Below are positions 41,546 through 49,657 of a DNA stretch of 64,000 bases, in pieces. Origin of the DNA: Amycolatopsis regifaucium (GTDB lineage: Bacteria > Actinomycetota > Actinomycetes > Mycobacteriales > Pseudonocardiaceae). Location of the stretch: positions 62,001 to 126,000 of the forward strand of contig NZ_LQCI01000002.1 of NCBI RefSeq assembly GCF_001613935.1. Direction: 5' to 3'. Position 1 is the stretch's first letter, and every line of letters starts with the position of its first letter. Below the pieces are notes generated by a model. It saw nothing but the letters and a program-made list of their open reading frames with translations. It did not search any database and was not told where the DNA came from. A program made the translations under genes and the position numbers.

Positions 41546-44039
41546 CCGACCGTCGCCCCAGACTCGACGTCGCCAGGCCGTACCTGGTGCGGCAGCCCGC
41601 TTTGGCGAACAACCTCGTCAGGTGCTTCTCGACCGTTTTCTCGCTGATCCGGACGGCTCGGGCGATCTGCCGGTTGGTCCGTCCGTCGCGCACCAGGTCG
41701 AGGATGCCGATCTCGGTCTCCGACAACGGCTCGCGACCGCCCCGACGGCCCGCCGCCTCGCCGCCGCCGTTCTCCGTCCGGACGTCGGCGGGAAACCGGC
41801 CGAGTCCGACCAGGACCCGCTCCGTGGGGGAAGCCCCCGTCTCGTCGCCGTTCACCAGGGCGCGCACCAGGGCGGGCAGTTCGGAGGAATGCGAGGTCCC
41901 CTTGCGGGCGAACCACTTTTCCGCGGCCTCGACCACCTCGTCGTGCCGGACGGCGTCACCGTCGCGCCGGGCCGATCGGGCCAGCCGGAGGAACAGCCGC
42001 GCGGCCCCGACCTCGTCGGCCGAATCGAAATGTGTCCACAAAGCACGCCAACCGGACTCGAACGCCTCGCGGTCGTCTTCGGTCTCCTGGTGGGCGCCCA
42101 TTTCCACCCAGGCCCGCAGCAAGGGAAGACTGCCGTTCAAGGGAACCTTGGCGAGCCAGCCTGCCGCGCGCCGCGCTCCATTTATCCTGCCGCACACCTC
42201 CGCCGCGAGCAGCCGGGTGTGCTCCCGGACCAGCTCGTCCACCGAATCGTGCGCTTCGAGCTCGTTCACCGCCTCCAGCGCCTCCTCCCAGCGCCCTTCC
42301 GCGTGCGCGGTCCGCATCCGGTGGTGTGCGGCCACCGGCCCGGACGAGGGGGTCCGGTAGTCCCGGCCCAGCACCGTCCGGAACACGGGCACGAGATCGC
42401 GGATGGCGCAGGCCTCGGCGAGTTCGTCATCGGGCAGCTTGCGGCGCCTGCCCGGTGCGGGCGCCGCGAAGCTGACCTGGCGCCAGATCGGCAGCAGGGA
42501 CAGCTCCACGTCCTCCGGCACGATCCGCCGACCGGCGAACCATCGGTCGGCGAACTCCAGCGTCGCTTCGTCGCCCACCAGCCTGTCTCGCACGTTTTCC
42601 GGTACCGGACGCCCGAGGTGCACGGCGGACAGGACCGCCGCGACGGCGAGTTCGGCGCGCTCGTCCGCTCCCGGCGCCTCGGTCAGCGCCTCCTGGACGA
42701 AGGTTTCCAGCGCCGGGTAATCGGCGGTGCGAACCAGATGACGGAAGAGTTCGGTCTGGCGTCCGGCCCGGTCTGCCGTCCGGCCGGTGTGCCGCCAGAT
42801 CGCGTGGAGATGCGCGGTGCGCTCAGGGGAATCGGCGGCGAGCGCGCATTCAGCGGCCCGCAGCAGGCCGACGTGGTCCGTGCGAGGGGGCATCGCGCTT
42901 CCCGCTGCGGCGATATGCCTGGCGAGCGGTTCCCGATGCGGCCCGGTCACCCTGCCGCTGCCCAGCATGCCCTCGGCGACGGCACGGTGCAGCCGTCGGA
43001 CATGGAGTCCACTGTGGACCATCGCTGCCCCGATTCCCGGCACCCGGCAGCGGATCCGCCCGTCCGGATCGCGGTCCAGCAGCCCCGCCTCGATGAGTGC
43101 GTCAGCCGCCCGGCCCGCGGTCTTGCCCGTTCCGTCGCCGTCCTCGAGATAGGGGATCTCCTCCAGGGCGAGTCCGGGCGAACCGGCCGCGAGCAGCACC
43201 AGCCGCTCGCCGATCACCCCGAGGCCTTCGAGCACTTCGGAGAAGGGGTGGCCGTCCGGCACGGCGATGGGGGCTTGGGCGTCACGCAGATGGGCGAGAC
43301 CGTCGACGACCTGGAGCCGTTCACCGCGACGCAGTTCGGTCACCGTCGAAAGCAGTGCCGCCGGATGGCCCCACAGCGGTCCGAGTGCCCGCCGGACCGC
43401 CTGCTCCACGGCAGGCGTGATCCGCGCACCCACCGCGCGCCGCAGCAGAGCCGTGGCTTCTTCCGGAGGAAGCGGGCCGAGTTCGATCGTCCGGCCCTGC
43501 GTTCCGCGGAACGGGTCCGGCCGGCCGGGCAGCGGCGTGCGGCACGACGCGATCACCGTATGACCGGCACGGTGCATCGGAGCCACGGCGAGGACGGGAT
43601 CCGGGAGCCGGTCGGCGTCGTCGAGCAGGACCGTCACCGGGGCGGTGGTCTCGAGCCTGGTGAACAAGGTGCTCATCGCGTGCAGGAGGCAGAAGCGCGA
43701 CCACGGATCGGCATAGGCGGCCTCCGTGCACGAACCGCTCACCCGTTCCAGGGACTCCGGCAGCTTGGAGTCGGTTTCGAACTGCTCGTACTGCTCACGG
43801 ATAGCCGCGAGCACCGATCGGAAGCCGAACAGGTCCCACTCGGGTCGCTCGACGTGCAAGGACACGCTGAGCACCGGCGCACCGCTCTCGGCCAGCGTCC
43901 GGCGCACCTCGTCCAGCAAGGCCGACTTGCCGCTGCCCGGCAGACCGGACACCACGGTCGGGCCGACGGTACGACGGTCCGCCACGAGGGTCGCGAGTTC
44001 CGCCTTCCGTCCTACCGGTCCGCCACGTCGTCGCGCCAT
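41529..44039 (-). CDS. Large ATP-binding LuxR (LAL/MalT-type) regulator
   Basis: 836 residues from ATG 44039 with GGAAGG about 8 bases upstream; an upstream ATG at 44102 is possible. Walker A GLPGSGKSALL (about 32-42), Walker B VTVLLDDADRL, a long helical TPR-like middle, and a C-terminal LuxR helix-turn-helix with LSETEIGILDLVRDGRTNRQ and ISEKTVEKHLTRLFAKAG. LAL regulators bind ATP and a ligand or partner before activating transcription. It is the first gene of a three-gene minus-strand unit with the SsgA-like and ART-like genes. Candidate local activator for this island or for the PKS. Confidence 0.9.
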   Translation of the reverse strand: MARRRGGPVGRKAELATLVADRRTVGPTVVSGLPGSGKSALLDEVRRTLAESGAPVLSVSLHVERPEWDLFGFRSVLAAIREQYEQFETDSKLPESLERVSGSCTEAAYADPWSRFCLLHAMSTLFTRLETTAPVTVLLDDADRLPDPVLAVAPMHRAGHTVIASCRTPLPGRPDPFRGTQGRTIELGPLPPEEATALLRRAVGARITPAVEQAVRRALGPLWGHPAALLSTVTELRRGERLQVVDGLAHLRDAQAPIAVPDGHPFSEVLEGLGVIGERLVLLAAGSPGLALEEIPYLEDGDGTGKTAGRAADALIEAGLLDRDPDGRIRCRVPGIGAAMVHSGLHVRRLHRAVAEGMLGSGRVTGPHREPLARHIAAAGSAMPPRTDHVGLLRAAECALAADSPERTAHLHAIWRHTGRTADRAGRQTELFRHLVRTADYPALETFVQEALTEAPGADERAELAVAAVLSAVHLGRPVPENVRDRLVGDEATLEFADRWFAGRRIVPEDVELSLLPIWRQVSFAAPAPGRRRKLPDDELAEACAIRDLVPVFRTVLGRDYRTPSSGPVAAHHRMRTAHAEGRWEEALEAVNELEAHDSVDELVREHTRLLAAEVCGRINGARRAAGWLAKVPLNGSLPLLRAWVEMGAHQETEDDREAFESGWRALWTHFDSADEVGAARLFLRLARSARRDGDAVRHDEVVEAAEKWFARKGTSHSSELPALVRALVNGDETGASPTERVLVGLGRFPADVRTENGGGEAAGRRGGREPLSETEIGILDLVRDGRTNRQIARAVRISEKTVEKHLTRLFAKAGCRTRYGLATSSLGRRSDVIGA

Positions 44040-44524
44040 TTCGCAGTCCTTCCGGCCTCGGTTTTCCTGGAATAACAGCGATTTCAGCAAGGGCGACTCC
44101 ATGAATTCTTTATCCACGTCACCCCGGGTATCTTCGGGCAGAGGTGCTGGACAAGCGCGCCGCCCGGGCGGGCATCCTGCCCCGGGCGTGGTAGGGAGCG
44201 CGCCGTCCGGACCTCCGCCGGCGAGACGACGCCTCCGCATCGCGAAGGTGATTCAGCGCTTGTGGCCCGCGAATGCGATCCGGCTCACAATGGGCACCTC
44301 AAGCCTTCCTTAAGTCGAACTCAAAAGTAGCTCAAGCATTTCCCGTAGAAGCTTCTCCTGTTATCCAGAAGTTCAGAATGGGCACCTGTGGCATTGACCC
44401 GCCGTTCGCCTGGCTCCACAGTTCCCCTCGCGAGCCCACTGACAAGCTCGCCGGCTTGGCGCCTTCGATGCTCAGTGGGGGAACCGGGCCGTCCGTCATC
44501 ACAGGACAAGAGGCTGAAACCCTG
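44040..44524. other. Divergent promoter region between LAL regulator and permease
   Basis: About 485 bp without a supported gene. An 11-base direct repeat, aatgggcacct, occurs at 44289-44299 and 44377-44387, 88 bp apart and upstream of the permease, so it could be an operator pair. The stretch around 44305-44370 is more A/T-rich than its surroundings. No confident promoter hexamers. Confidence 0.4.
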
Positions 44525-45964
44525 ATGCGAACTTCAGGAAAAGAGGGACTGTCCGCTGTCGGCGCCTCCCACGACGCCGGCGACGAAGGCTACAGCAAGT
44601 CCCTGAAGCCAAGGCATATCAGCATGATGGCGATCGGTGGGGCGATCGGCACCGGACTGTTCCTCGGTGCGGGCGGTCGCCTGAACTCGGCGGGTCCCGC
44701 GCTCGCGATCGTCTACGCCATTTGTGGTTTGTTCGCCTTTTTCGTGGTTCGCGCACTGGGCGAGCTGGTATTGCACCGTCCGTCATCGGGCGCCTTCGTT
44801 TCTTATGCACGGGAATTCCTCGGCGAGAAAGGCGCCTTCGTCGCCGGGTGGATGTACTTCCTGAACTGGGCGACGACCGGAATCGCCGATATCACCGCGA
44901 TCGCGATCTACGCGCACTATTGGTCCATGTTCTCGGACATCCCGCAGTGGATTCTGGCGCTGATCATGCTGGCCGTCGTGCTGACGCTGAACCTCGTCTC
45001 GGTGAAGATCTTCGGCGAGATGGAATTCTGGTTCGCCATCATCAAGGTCGGTGCCGTGGTGGTGTTCATGGCGATCGCGATCTTCCTGCTGGTCACCGGC
45101 ACGCCGGTCGACGGGCATACGCCGGGACCGCAGCTGATCGCGGACGGCGGCGGCATCATGCCGAACGGTCTCCTGCCACTGGTCCTGGTCGTACAGGGCG
45201 TCGTTTTCGCTTATGCCGCGGTGGAACTCGTCGGTGTCACGGCGGGCGAGACCGCCGAGCCGGCGAAGGTGATGCCGAAGGCGATCAACTCGATCATGTG
45301 GCGGATCGGCGTGTTCTACGTCGGTTCGGTCGTGCTGCTGTCCATGCTGCTGCCGTCGGACGAGTACCGCGCCGGGGAAAGCCCCTTCGTCACCGTTCTG
45401 TCCAGCATCGGTGTCCCCGCCGCCGGCGACGTGATGAATCTGGTCGTGCTCACGGCCGCGCTGTCCAGCCTGAACTCGGGCCTCTACGCCACCGGCCGCA
45501 TCCTGCGTTCGATGGCGAAGACCGGTTCCGCCCCCGGATTCACCGGCGTGATGAACAAGAGCCAGGTGCCCTACGGCGGCATTCTGCTCACGGGTGGCGT
45601 CTGTGTACTCGGCGTCGGCCTCAACTACCTGGTGCCGGCGAGCGCGTTCGAGATCATCCTCAACTTCTCCGCGGTCGCGATCGTCGCCACCTGGGGGTTG
45701 ATCGTCATCTGTCACCTGGTCTTCGTGAAGCGCTCGAAGGCGGGCTTGGTCGATCGTCCGGGCTACCGCCTGCCGTGGACGCCGGTGACGCAGTACGTCA
45801 CCCTCGCCTTCCTGGCGTCGGTGCTCGTGTTGATGTGGCTCGACGACGGCGCGGGCCGGGTCACCCTGTTGTGCCTGCCGATCATCGTGGGCGCCCTCGT
45901 CGTGGGCTGGTTCGCCAGCCGGCGTAAGCGCGAGCAGCTCGCCGGGGTGAACGAGGAGTCGTAG
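44525..45964 (+). CDS. ansP: AnsP/GabP-type amino-acid permease
   Basis: 479 residues from ATG 44525 (MRTSGKEG), with AAGAGG 11 bases upstream; ATG 44469 is a weaker alternative. About 12 hydrophobic segments are visible. The hallmark first-helix motif [16 protein letters not shown] and the following [19 protein letters not shown] are those of APC-superfamily amino-acid/proton symporters, closest in feel to L-asparagine permease Ans[20 protein letters not shown] is also conserved in this group. It is monocistronic, ended by a strong hairpin just after the stop. Substrate assignment to asparagine is probable, not proven. It is not an obvious exporter for the PKS product. Confidence 0.88.
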   Translation: MRTSGKEGLSAVGASHDAGDEGYSKSLKPRHISMMAIGGAIGTGLFLGAGGRLNSAGPALAIVYAICGLFAFFVVRALGELVLHRPSSGAFVSYAREFLGEKGAFVAGWMYFLNWATTGIADITAIAIYAHYWSMFSDIPQWILALIMLAVVLTLNLVSVKIFGEMEFWFAIIKVGAVVVFMAIAIFLLVTGTPVDGHTPGPQLIADGGGIMPNGLLPLVLVVQGVVFAYAAVELVGVTAGETAEPAKVMPKAINSIMWRIGVFYVGSVVLLSMLLPSDEYRAGESPFVTVLSSIGVPAAGDVMNLVVLTAALSSLNSGLYATGRILRSMAKTGSAPGFTGVMNKSQVPYGGILLTGGVCVLGVGLNYLVPASAFEIILNFSAVAIVATWGLIVICHLVFVKRSKAGLVDRPGYRLPWTPVTQYVTLAFLASVLVLMWLDDGAGRVTLLCLPIIVGALVVGWFASRRKREQLAGVNEES

Positions 45965-45966
45965 TG

Positions 45967-46013
45967 GCTGAAGGGAGCTTCCCCGCACGAGACGCGGGGA
46001 AGCTCCCTTCAGC
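45967..46013. terminator. Hairpin terminator after the permease gene
   Basis: Arms 45967-45986 and 45994-46013 pair perfectly (20 bp) with a seven-base loop, starting three bases after the permease stop. The outer arm sequence ctgaaggga...tcccttcag resembles the gtgaagg...ccttcac ends of the palindromes at 30227 and 38565. Confidence 0.9.
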
Positions 46014-46325
46014 TCAGTCGCGGCCGGTGCGTCGATTTGACTACTCTCCGCTACCCTGCGGCGGCGCGGCCAGAGTCTTCGAGGCAGAAATCGGTGCCGA
46101 AACTCTCGCGTACGGTTCGCGGCGCGACACCTTGTTGATCAGAAGCTAAGCTTGTCAGCAGCTACTTCCGGCCGCGGTGGAGCGGCAAAGCGGCCGTCGC
46201 CGACCGCGAAGTCTTCACCCGCGGCGTTCCAGCGATCAAGGTCGCGAAGGGTAATAGAGCGCTTATGAAGTAGCCGACGCCACTCTTCCTCATGTCCCGA
46301 GACGGGCGGGAGAGGAGTTCGTGCC
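46014..46325. other. Intergenic region upstream of the orphan LuxR pair
   Basis: About 310 bp with no supported gene. It should hold the promoter of the LuxR gene at 46326, whose ribosome site is AGAGGAG. A short inverted element around agaagctaagcttg (46140-46153) is visible, but I can assign nothing specific. Confidence 0.4.
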
Positions 46326-46961
46326 ATGGATGCGGTGAAAGTCCTGGTGCAGGCGAGTGACGAGTTCACCGAGGCCGGCGTCAAGACCATGCTGGGCGTC
46401 AGTGAGCAGCTTCAGGTACTGACGGGCGGCACGACCGAACGCCCGGACGTGATCCTGGCGGTCGTGGACGGCGTGGTGGGAAGCAGCACCTTCGCGTTCC
46501 TGCGCCAGTTCCAGGGCACGGGCGTGACATCGGCGCCGCGAGCCGTTGTCGTCGCCGACCGTTTCCGCGCGGAAGACCTGCTGGTCGCGGTCGAATGCGG
46601 CGTGACGGCTTTGCTGTCCCGGAACGAGATCAAAGAAGGCACCCTGGCGTCCGCGGTCCTCGCGGTGGGCCGCGGTGCCGCCCTGATGCCCTACCGGCTT
46701 CAAGGCATCCTCCTCGACCAGCTCACCCAGCTCAGGTTCCAGGTGCTGGCGCCCGCGGGTCTGACGCTCTTCGGGTTCGAGACACGGGAGCGTGACGTGC
46801 TCCAGTTGATCGCCGAGGGCTACCAGACCGACGAGATCGCCAAGAAGCTCACGTATTCCGAAGGCACGGTCAAGAACGTGCTGTACGGGTTGATGAGCCG
46901 GTTGCGGCTCAACACCCGATCCCAGGCGGTCGCGTATGCCATGCGGGCCGGGTTGATCTGA
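46326..46961 (+). CDS. Orphan LuxR-family response-regulator-like protein
   Basis: 211 residues, ATG preceded by AGAGGAG. Residues 1-130 are receiver-sized but lack the phospho-acceptor Asp and its acidic pocket: the start reads VKVLVQASDEFTEAGVKTML, and later VVVADRFRAEDLLVAVECGV. The C-terminal helix-turn-helix has ETRERDVLQLIAEGYQTDEI and YSEGTVKNVLYGLMSRL. No histidine kinase is encoded nearby. It therefore probably acts independently of phosphorylation, through ligand or partner binding. It is related to the proteins at 47064 and 60871 but is the most divergent of the three. A hairpin begins at its last base. Confidence 0.88.
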   Translation: MDAVKVLVQASDEFTEAGVKTMLGVSEQLQVLTGGTTERPDVILAVVDGVVGSSTFAFLRQFQGTGVTSAPRAVVVADRFRAEDLLVAVECGVTALLSRNEIKEGTLASAVLAVGRGAALMPYRLQGILLDQLTQLRFQVLAPAGLTLFGFETRERDVLQLIAEGYQTDEIAKKLTYSEGTVKNVLYGLMSRLRLNTRSQAVAYAMRAGLI

Positions 46962-46990
46962 TCGGCGCGCCGGGCGGCCGGCGCGCCGAT
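46961..46990. terminator. GC-rich hairpin, 13-bp perfect stem
   Basis: Arms 46961-46973 and 46978-46990 with a four-base loop begin at the last base of the LuxR stop codon. It likely ends that transcript and separates it from the next LuxR gene 73 bp downstream. Confidence 0.85.
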
Positions 46991-47063
46991 TGCGGTTGTG
47001 GCAAATCTGCTCGAGTTACGGCCGGCGGCCCGACGGGGGTCGCGGCCATGGTGGAGGGTCGAA

Positions 47064-47684
47064 ATGGAACCGGTACGGGTAGCCGTCCAAGCGACGGATT
47101 CGATCACGAAGACCGGATTGACCAGCTTCCTGCGGACCCGCTCCGAGGTAGCCGTCATCGAGGTCGACGCGGTGGGCGAACAGGACGTGCTCTTGGTCCA
47201 GGCGGACCGGATGACCCCACAGATCGTCGCGGACCTCCGGCAGGGTCCACTCGCGATGGTGCCGAAGGTGCTGCTGGTCGGCGAGCTGCGGGAGAACGAC
47301 GTCCTCAGTGCCGTCGAGTGTCGCGTGGTCGCGGTGCTCCCGCGGAGCCGCACGTCCGGGGACAGGCTGGTCGAAGCCGTCGTGGCCGCGGGTTCCGGAT
47401 GCGGCCTGTTGCCACCGGATCTGCTCGGTCAACTGCTCGGCAGCGTGCGACGGCTGCAGCACGACGTGCTCTCCCCGCGGGGGCTGAGTTCGGCCGGACT
47501 GACCTCGCGCGAAGTCGACGTCCTCCGGCTCATGGCGGACGGCTGGGACACCGGTGAGATCGCCGAGAAACTGTGCTACTCCGAGCGCACCGTCAAGAAC
47601 GTGATCTACGAGCTGACCAGCAGGCTCAGCCTGCGCAACCGGCCACACGCGGTCGCCTACGCCATGCAGGCGGGCATCATCTGA
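47064..47684 (+). CDS. Orphan LuxR-family response-regulator-like protein
   Basis: 206 residues from ATG 47064 with GGAGGG five bases upstream. It is strongly similar to the protein at 60871-61494: both begin MEPVRVAVQATD, share ELREND.LSAVECRVVAVL, and end with GLTSREVDVLRLMA-type and CYSERTVKNVIYEL-type helix-turn-helix segments and RNRPHAVAYAM. The receiver-like half has no usable phospho-acceptor Asp. The gene pair 46326/47064 looks like an ancient tandem duplication. Confidence 0.88.
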   Translation: MEPVRVAVQATDSITKTGLTSFLRTRSEVAVIEVDAVGEQDVLLVQADRMTPQIVADLRQGPLAMVPKVLLVGELRENDVLSAVECRVVAVLPRSRTSGDRLVEAVVAAGSGCGLLPPDLLGQLLGSVRRLQHDVLSPRGLSSAGLTSREVDVLRLMADGWDTGEIAEKLCYSERTVKNVIYELTSRLSLRNRPHAVAYAMQAGII

Positions 47685-47742
47685 ACCGCCCGCCTCGCAG
47701 AGCTTCCGTCGTCGGCACGGTCCCGGGAAGTAGGTGGCAACG

Positions 47743-47940
47743 GTGAACGAAGCGCGGACAAGGCCCGGGGCCGGATCGCGAGAAAGCCGGGCCGTCGAGA
47801 CGGTACCGTTCTCCCTCGACGACGTCGACTACGAGATCGACCTTTCCACTGATCGCGCGACGCGGCTACGGCAACTCTTGGAGCGGTACATCAGGGCCGG
47901 ACGGCGGCGGCCGGGCACCTACTTCACCGATGCGCGGTGA
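47743..47940 (+). CDS. Lsr2 N-terminal-domain-only protein
   Basis: 65 residues from GTG 47743 (AGGTGG five bases upstream); GTG 47734 is an alternative. Residues about 20-58 (ETVPFSLDDVDYEIDLS, then ATRLRQLLERYIRAGRR) match the dimerisation/oligomerisation domain of Lsr2, the actinobacterial xenogeneic silencer. Full-length Lsr2 has a further C-terminal AT-hook-like DNA-binding domain ending in RGR-type motifs. Here the frame stops after GRRRPGTYFTDAR, so that domain is absent. It might poison Lsr2 oligomers and lift silencing, as truncated partners do in other silencer systems. That role is inference. Confidence 0.75.
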   Translation: MNEARTRPGAGSRESRAVETVPFSLDDVDYEIDLSTDRATRLRQLLERYIRAGRRRPGTYFTDAR

Positions 47941-48007
47941 CGCGCACCCAGGAATCCCCCGATCTTCGCCGGTCTCCCAGGCGCTTCCCATGGACAAGCC
48001 GCGAAAC

Positions 48008-48346
48008 CTAGGGAGCGGCCAGGGCGAACCGATCCAGATCGACCCCTTCGATGAGGCCGAGCGCCGATCGCAGCATCCGCTCGGCGGATTCGTGATCGCA
48101 GCGCTCGGAACTGCGTAAGGCTTCGGCGGCATTGGACAGGCCGACCATGAGGTCCACCCGCTGGTCTTCGGTCAACGCGTCGGAGGTCTTGGTATCCACT
48201 CGCACCAGCCGGTCCACATACCGATCGAGCCAGCCCGCCAATTCCAGATGCAGCAGCAGCGCACCCAACGGCCGGGGTGGGGCCTCGGCCGCCTGCCGGT
48301 TCCGTTCGCCTGCCGCGGGCCGATTACCGAGCCCTTTTGAACTCAC
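48008..48346 (-). CDS. Small helical hypothetical protein
   Basis: 112 residues from GTG 48346 with GAGGG eight bases upstream; ATG 48361 and 48400 are longer in-frame options. The sequence is Ala/Leu/Arg-rich and helical: LHLELAGWLDRYVDRLVRVD, TEDQRVDLMVGLSNAAEAL and ESAERMLRSALGLIEGVD. The opposite frame is Ser/Arg-rich and unlikely to be real. It converges with the Lsr2-like gene across 67 bp. No family recognised. Confidence 0.55.
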   Translation of the reverse strand: MSSKGLGNRPAAGERNRQAAEAPPRPLGALLLHLELAGWLDRYVDRLVRVDTKTSDALTEDQRVDLMVGLSNAAEALRSSERCDHESAERMLRSALGLIEGVDLDRFALAAP

Positions 48347-48999
48347 GATGTCCACCCTCATTGTCGTCGTCGTGCAGTCGGATTGAAGCGCCGTTTTCAA
48401 AGCACCGCTTCATACTTTTCCGGAGCCCGCGGGTCGCTCACGGCCATTGACCGTATTTGAGACTAGCAGGAAGCGGAACCGCTTGAGACGACGAACACGT
48501 CAACCGCCACCGAACCGGTGAATCGTTCACCGAATACGAACTCGGTCGTCGCGATTTACTTGTCGTAACAGTACGTACGGCGCAGGTTTCCGGGCGCGAG
48601 CCCGCCGAGACGGCGGCCTTTGCCCGTCGCGGCGCACCGAATAAAAGATGCGCTGAACCATCGGCCTTCGGGGGCGGCAAACGTTTACCGGAGCAGTTCC
48701 GATTACTCGGAGATCTCGGGACCCACAAGCGCTACCCGGACATTGAAAAGTAGCACCACCGGCCGTCGCGAACCCGCCGGTACCGATCATTTCATCCGCG
48801 TATGCCGTACAGCGACACCAACGGTCGCGCTTCGGCCTCCACGGCGGTCACCGCATATCGCACCACTCCGGCGAGCCGTCACCCGATCAGGCCAAGGGGG
48901 CCAACTCGGCCGACATCAAGAAAATCTGAAGACGGGACGGGCAACCTTCTGCTCGTCCCTCTCCGACCGCCGGACCCGTAAGAGAAAGGTGTGCCGATC
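48347..48999. other. 653-bp intergenic region
   Basis: No convincing gene; base composition is visibly less G+C-rich than its neighbours. A 7-bp-arm inverted repeat (cggtgaa-tcg-ttcaccg) lies at 48517-48533, and a gtacgtac palindrome at 48572-48579. These could be operators for the divergent genes at 48346 and 49000. The short frames in it have shadow-like composition. Confidence 0.5.
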
Positions 49000-49437
49000 A
49001 TGACGAGCTCCGCACTCTCCCTGGCCGGAACCGACCGCGAGGTCCGCGACGCCGCTCTGCGCTACTGGTGCGACTTCGGCTGGCCGGTACGGACCACCCA
49101 CACCGATGTCCTGCTCTCCCTGCAGCGGGATCTGCTCGCGGTGGCCATGTCCGCCACCCGCGGCGGACCACTGCTCGACAGGATGGACTCGGCGGGAGTG
49201 CGCGGCGGAGTGGTAGGCCTGCGTGGCGGCGACGGAGAACAGTGGTGGGCCTTCCTCATCACTCCGCCGGAACGACCCGTCCCGCGAGCGGCCGGCGTGT
49301 GGCTGTTCAACGAAGGAACGGATCTGCCCCTCCCCCAGGGCGCGGCCCCGGCGAACGGCGTCAGGTGGATACGCGAACCGATCCCAGGCGGGGCGCTGTT
49401 CGACGGCGATCTGCTGTTCGACGCGACAGCCGGCTGA
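49000..49437 (+). CDS. Hypothetical protein
   Basis: 145 residues from ATG 49000, with GAAAGG ten bases upstream; GTG 48991 in the same frame sits too close to that site. It has a helical N-terminus (REVRDAALRYWCDFGWPV), a middle LRGGDGEQWWAFLITPP and a Gly/Pro-rich end. The RYW..GWPV segment faintly recalls the start of actinobacterial prim-pol-like proteins, but the catalytic acids of that family are not evident and I do not assign it. It lies upstream of, and probably separate from, the SARP genes. Confidence 0.55.
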   Translation: MTSSALSLAGTDREVRDAALRYWCDFGWPVRTTHTDVLLSLQRDLLAVAMSATRGGPLLDRMDSAGVRGGVVGLRGGDGEQWWAFLITPPERPVPRAAGVWLFNEGTDLPLPQGAAPANGVRWIREPIPGGALFDGDLLFDATAG

Positions 49438-49657
49438 GCCGCCACTTCCGGTCGGAAATGAAAAGTTTTCGGCTCTTTCGACCGGACCTGGGGTCCAACC
49501 ACAGTATCTCGCCCAGGAGTTTCGTTTACAGGGCGTAACCGTCAGATCATCAGATCGGATCAGCGAGGCCGTTCGGGTGAGTCGGTTGGTACACGGTCTG
49601 GTCGATCCGCACTACCCGATTCCCCATTCGGTACGCGAGCACACCGCGGAGGCGAAG

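Noticed and set aside
41445..44075. 876-codon plus-strand frame opposite the LAL regulator
   Set aside because: Composition typical of a high-GC antisense frame; the minus frame has Walker and LuxR motifs.
44525..45964. Exporter for the PKS product
   Set aside because: The motifs are those of an amino-acid/proton symporter of the AnsP/GabP group, an importer.
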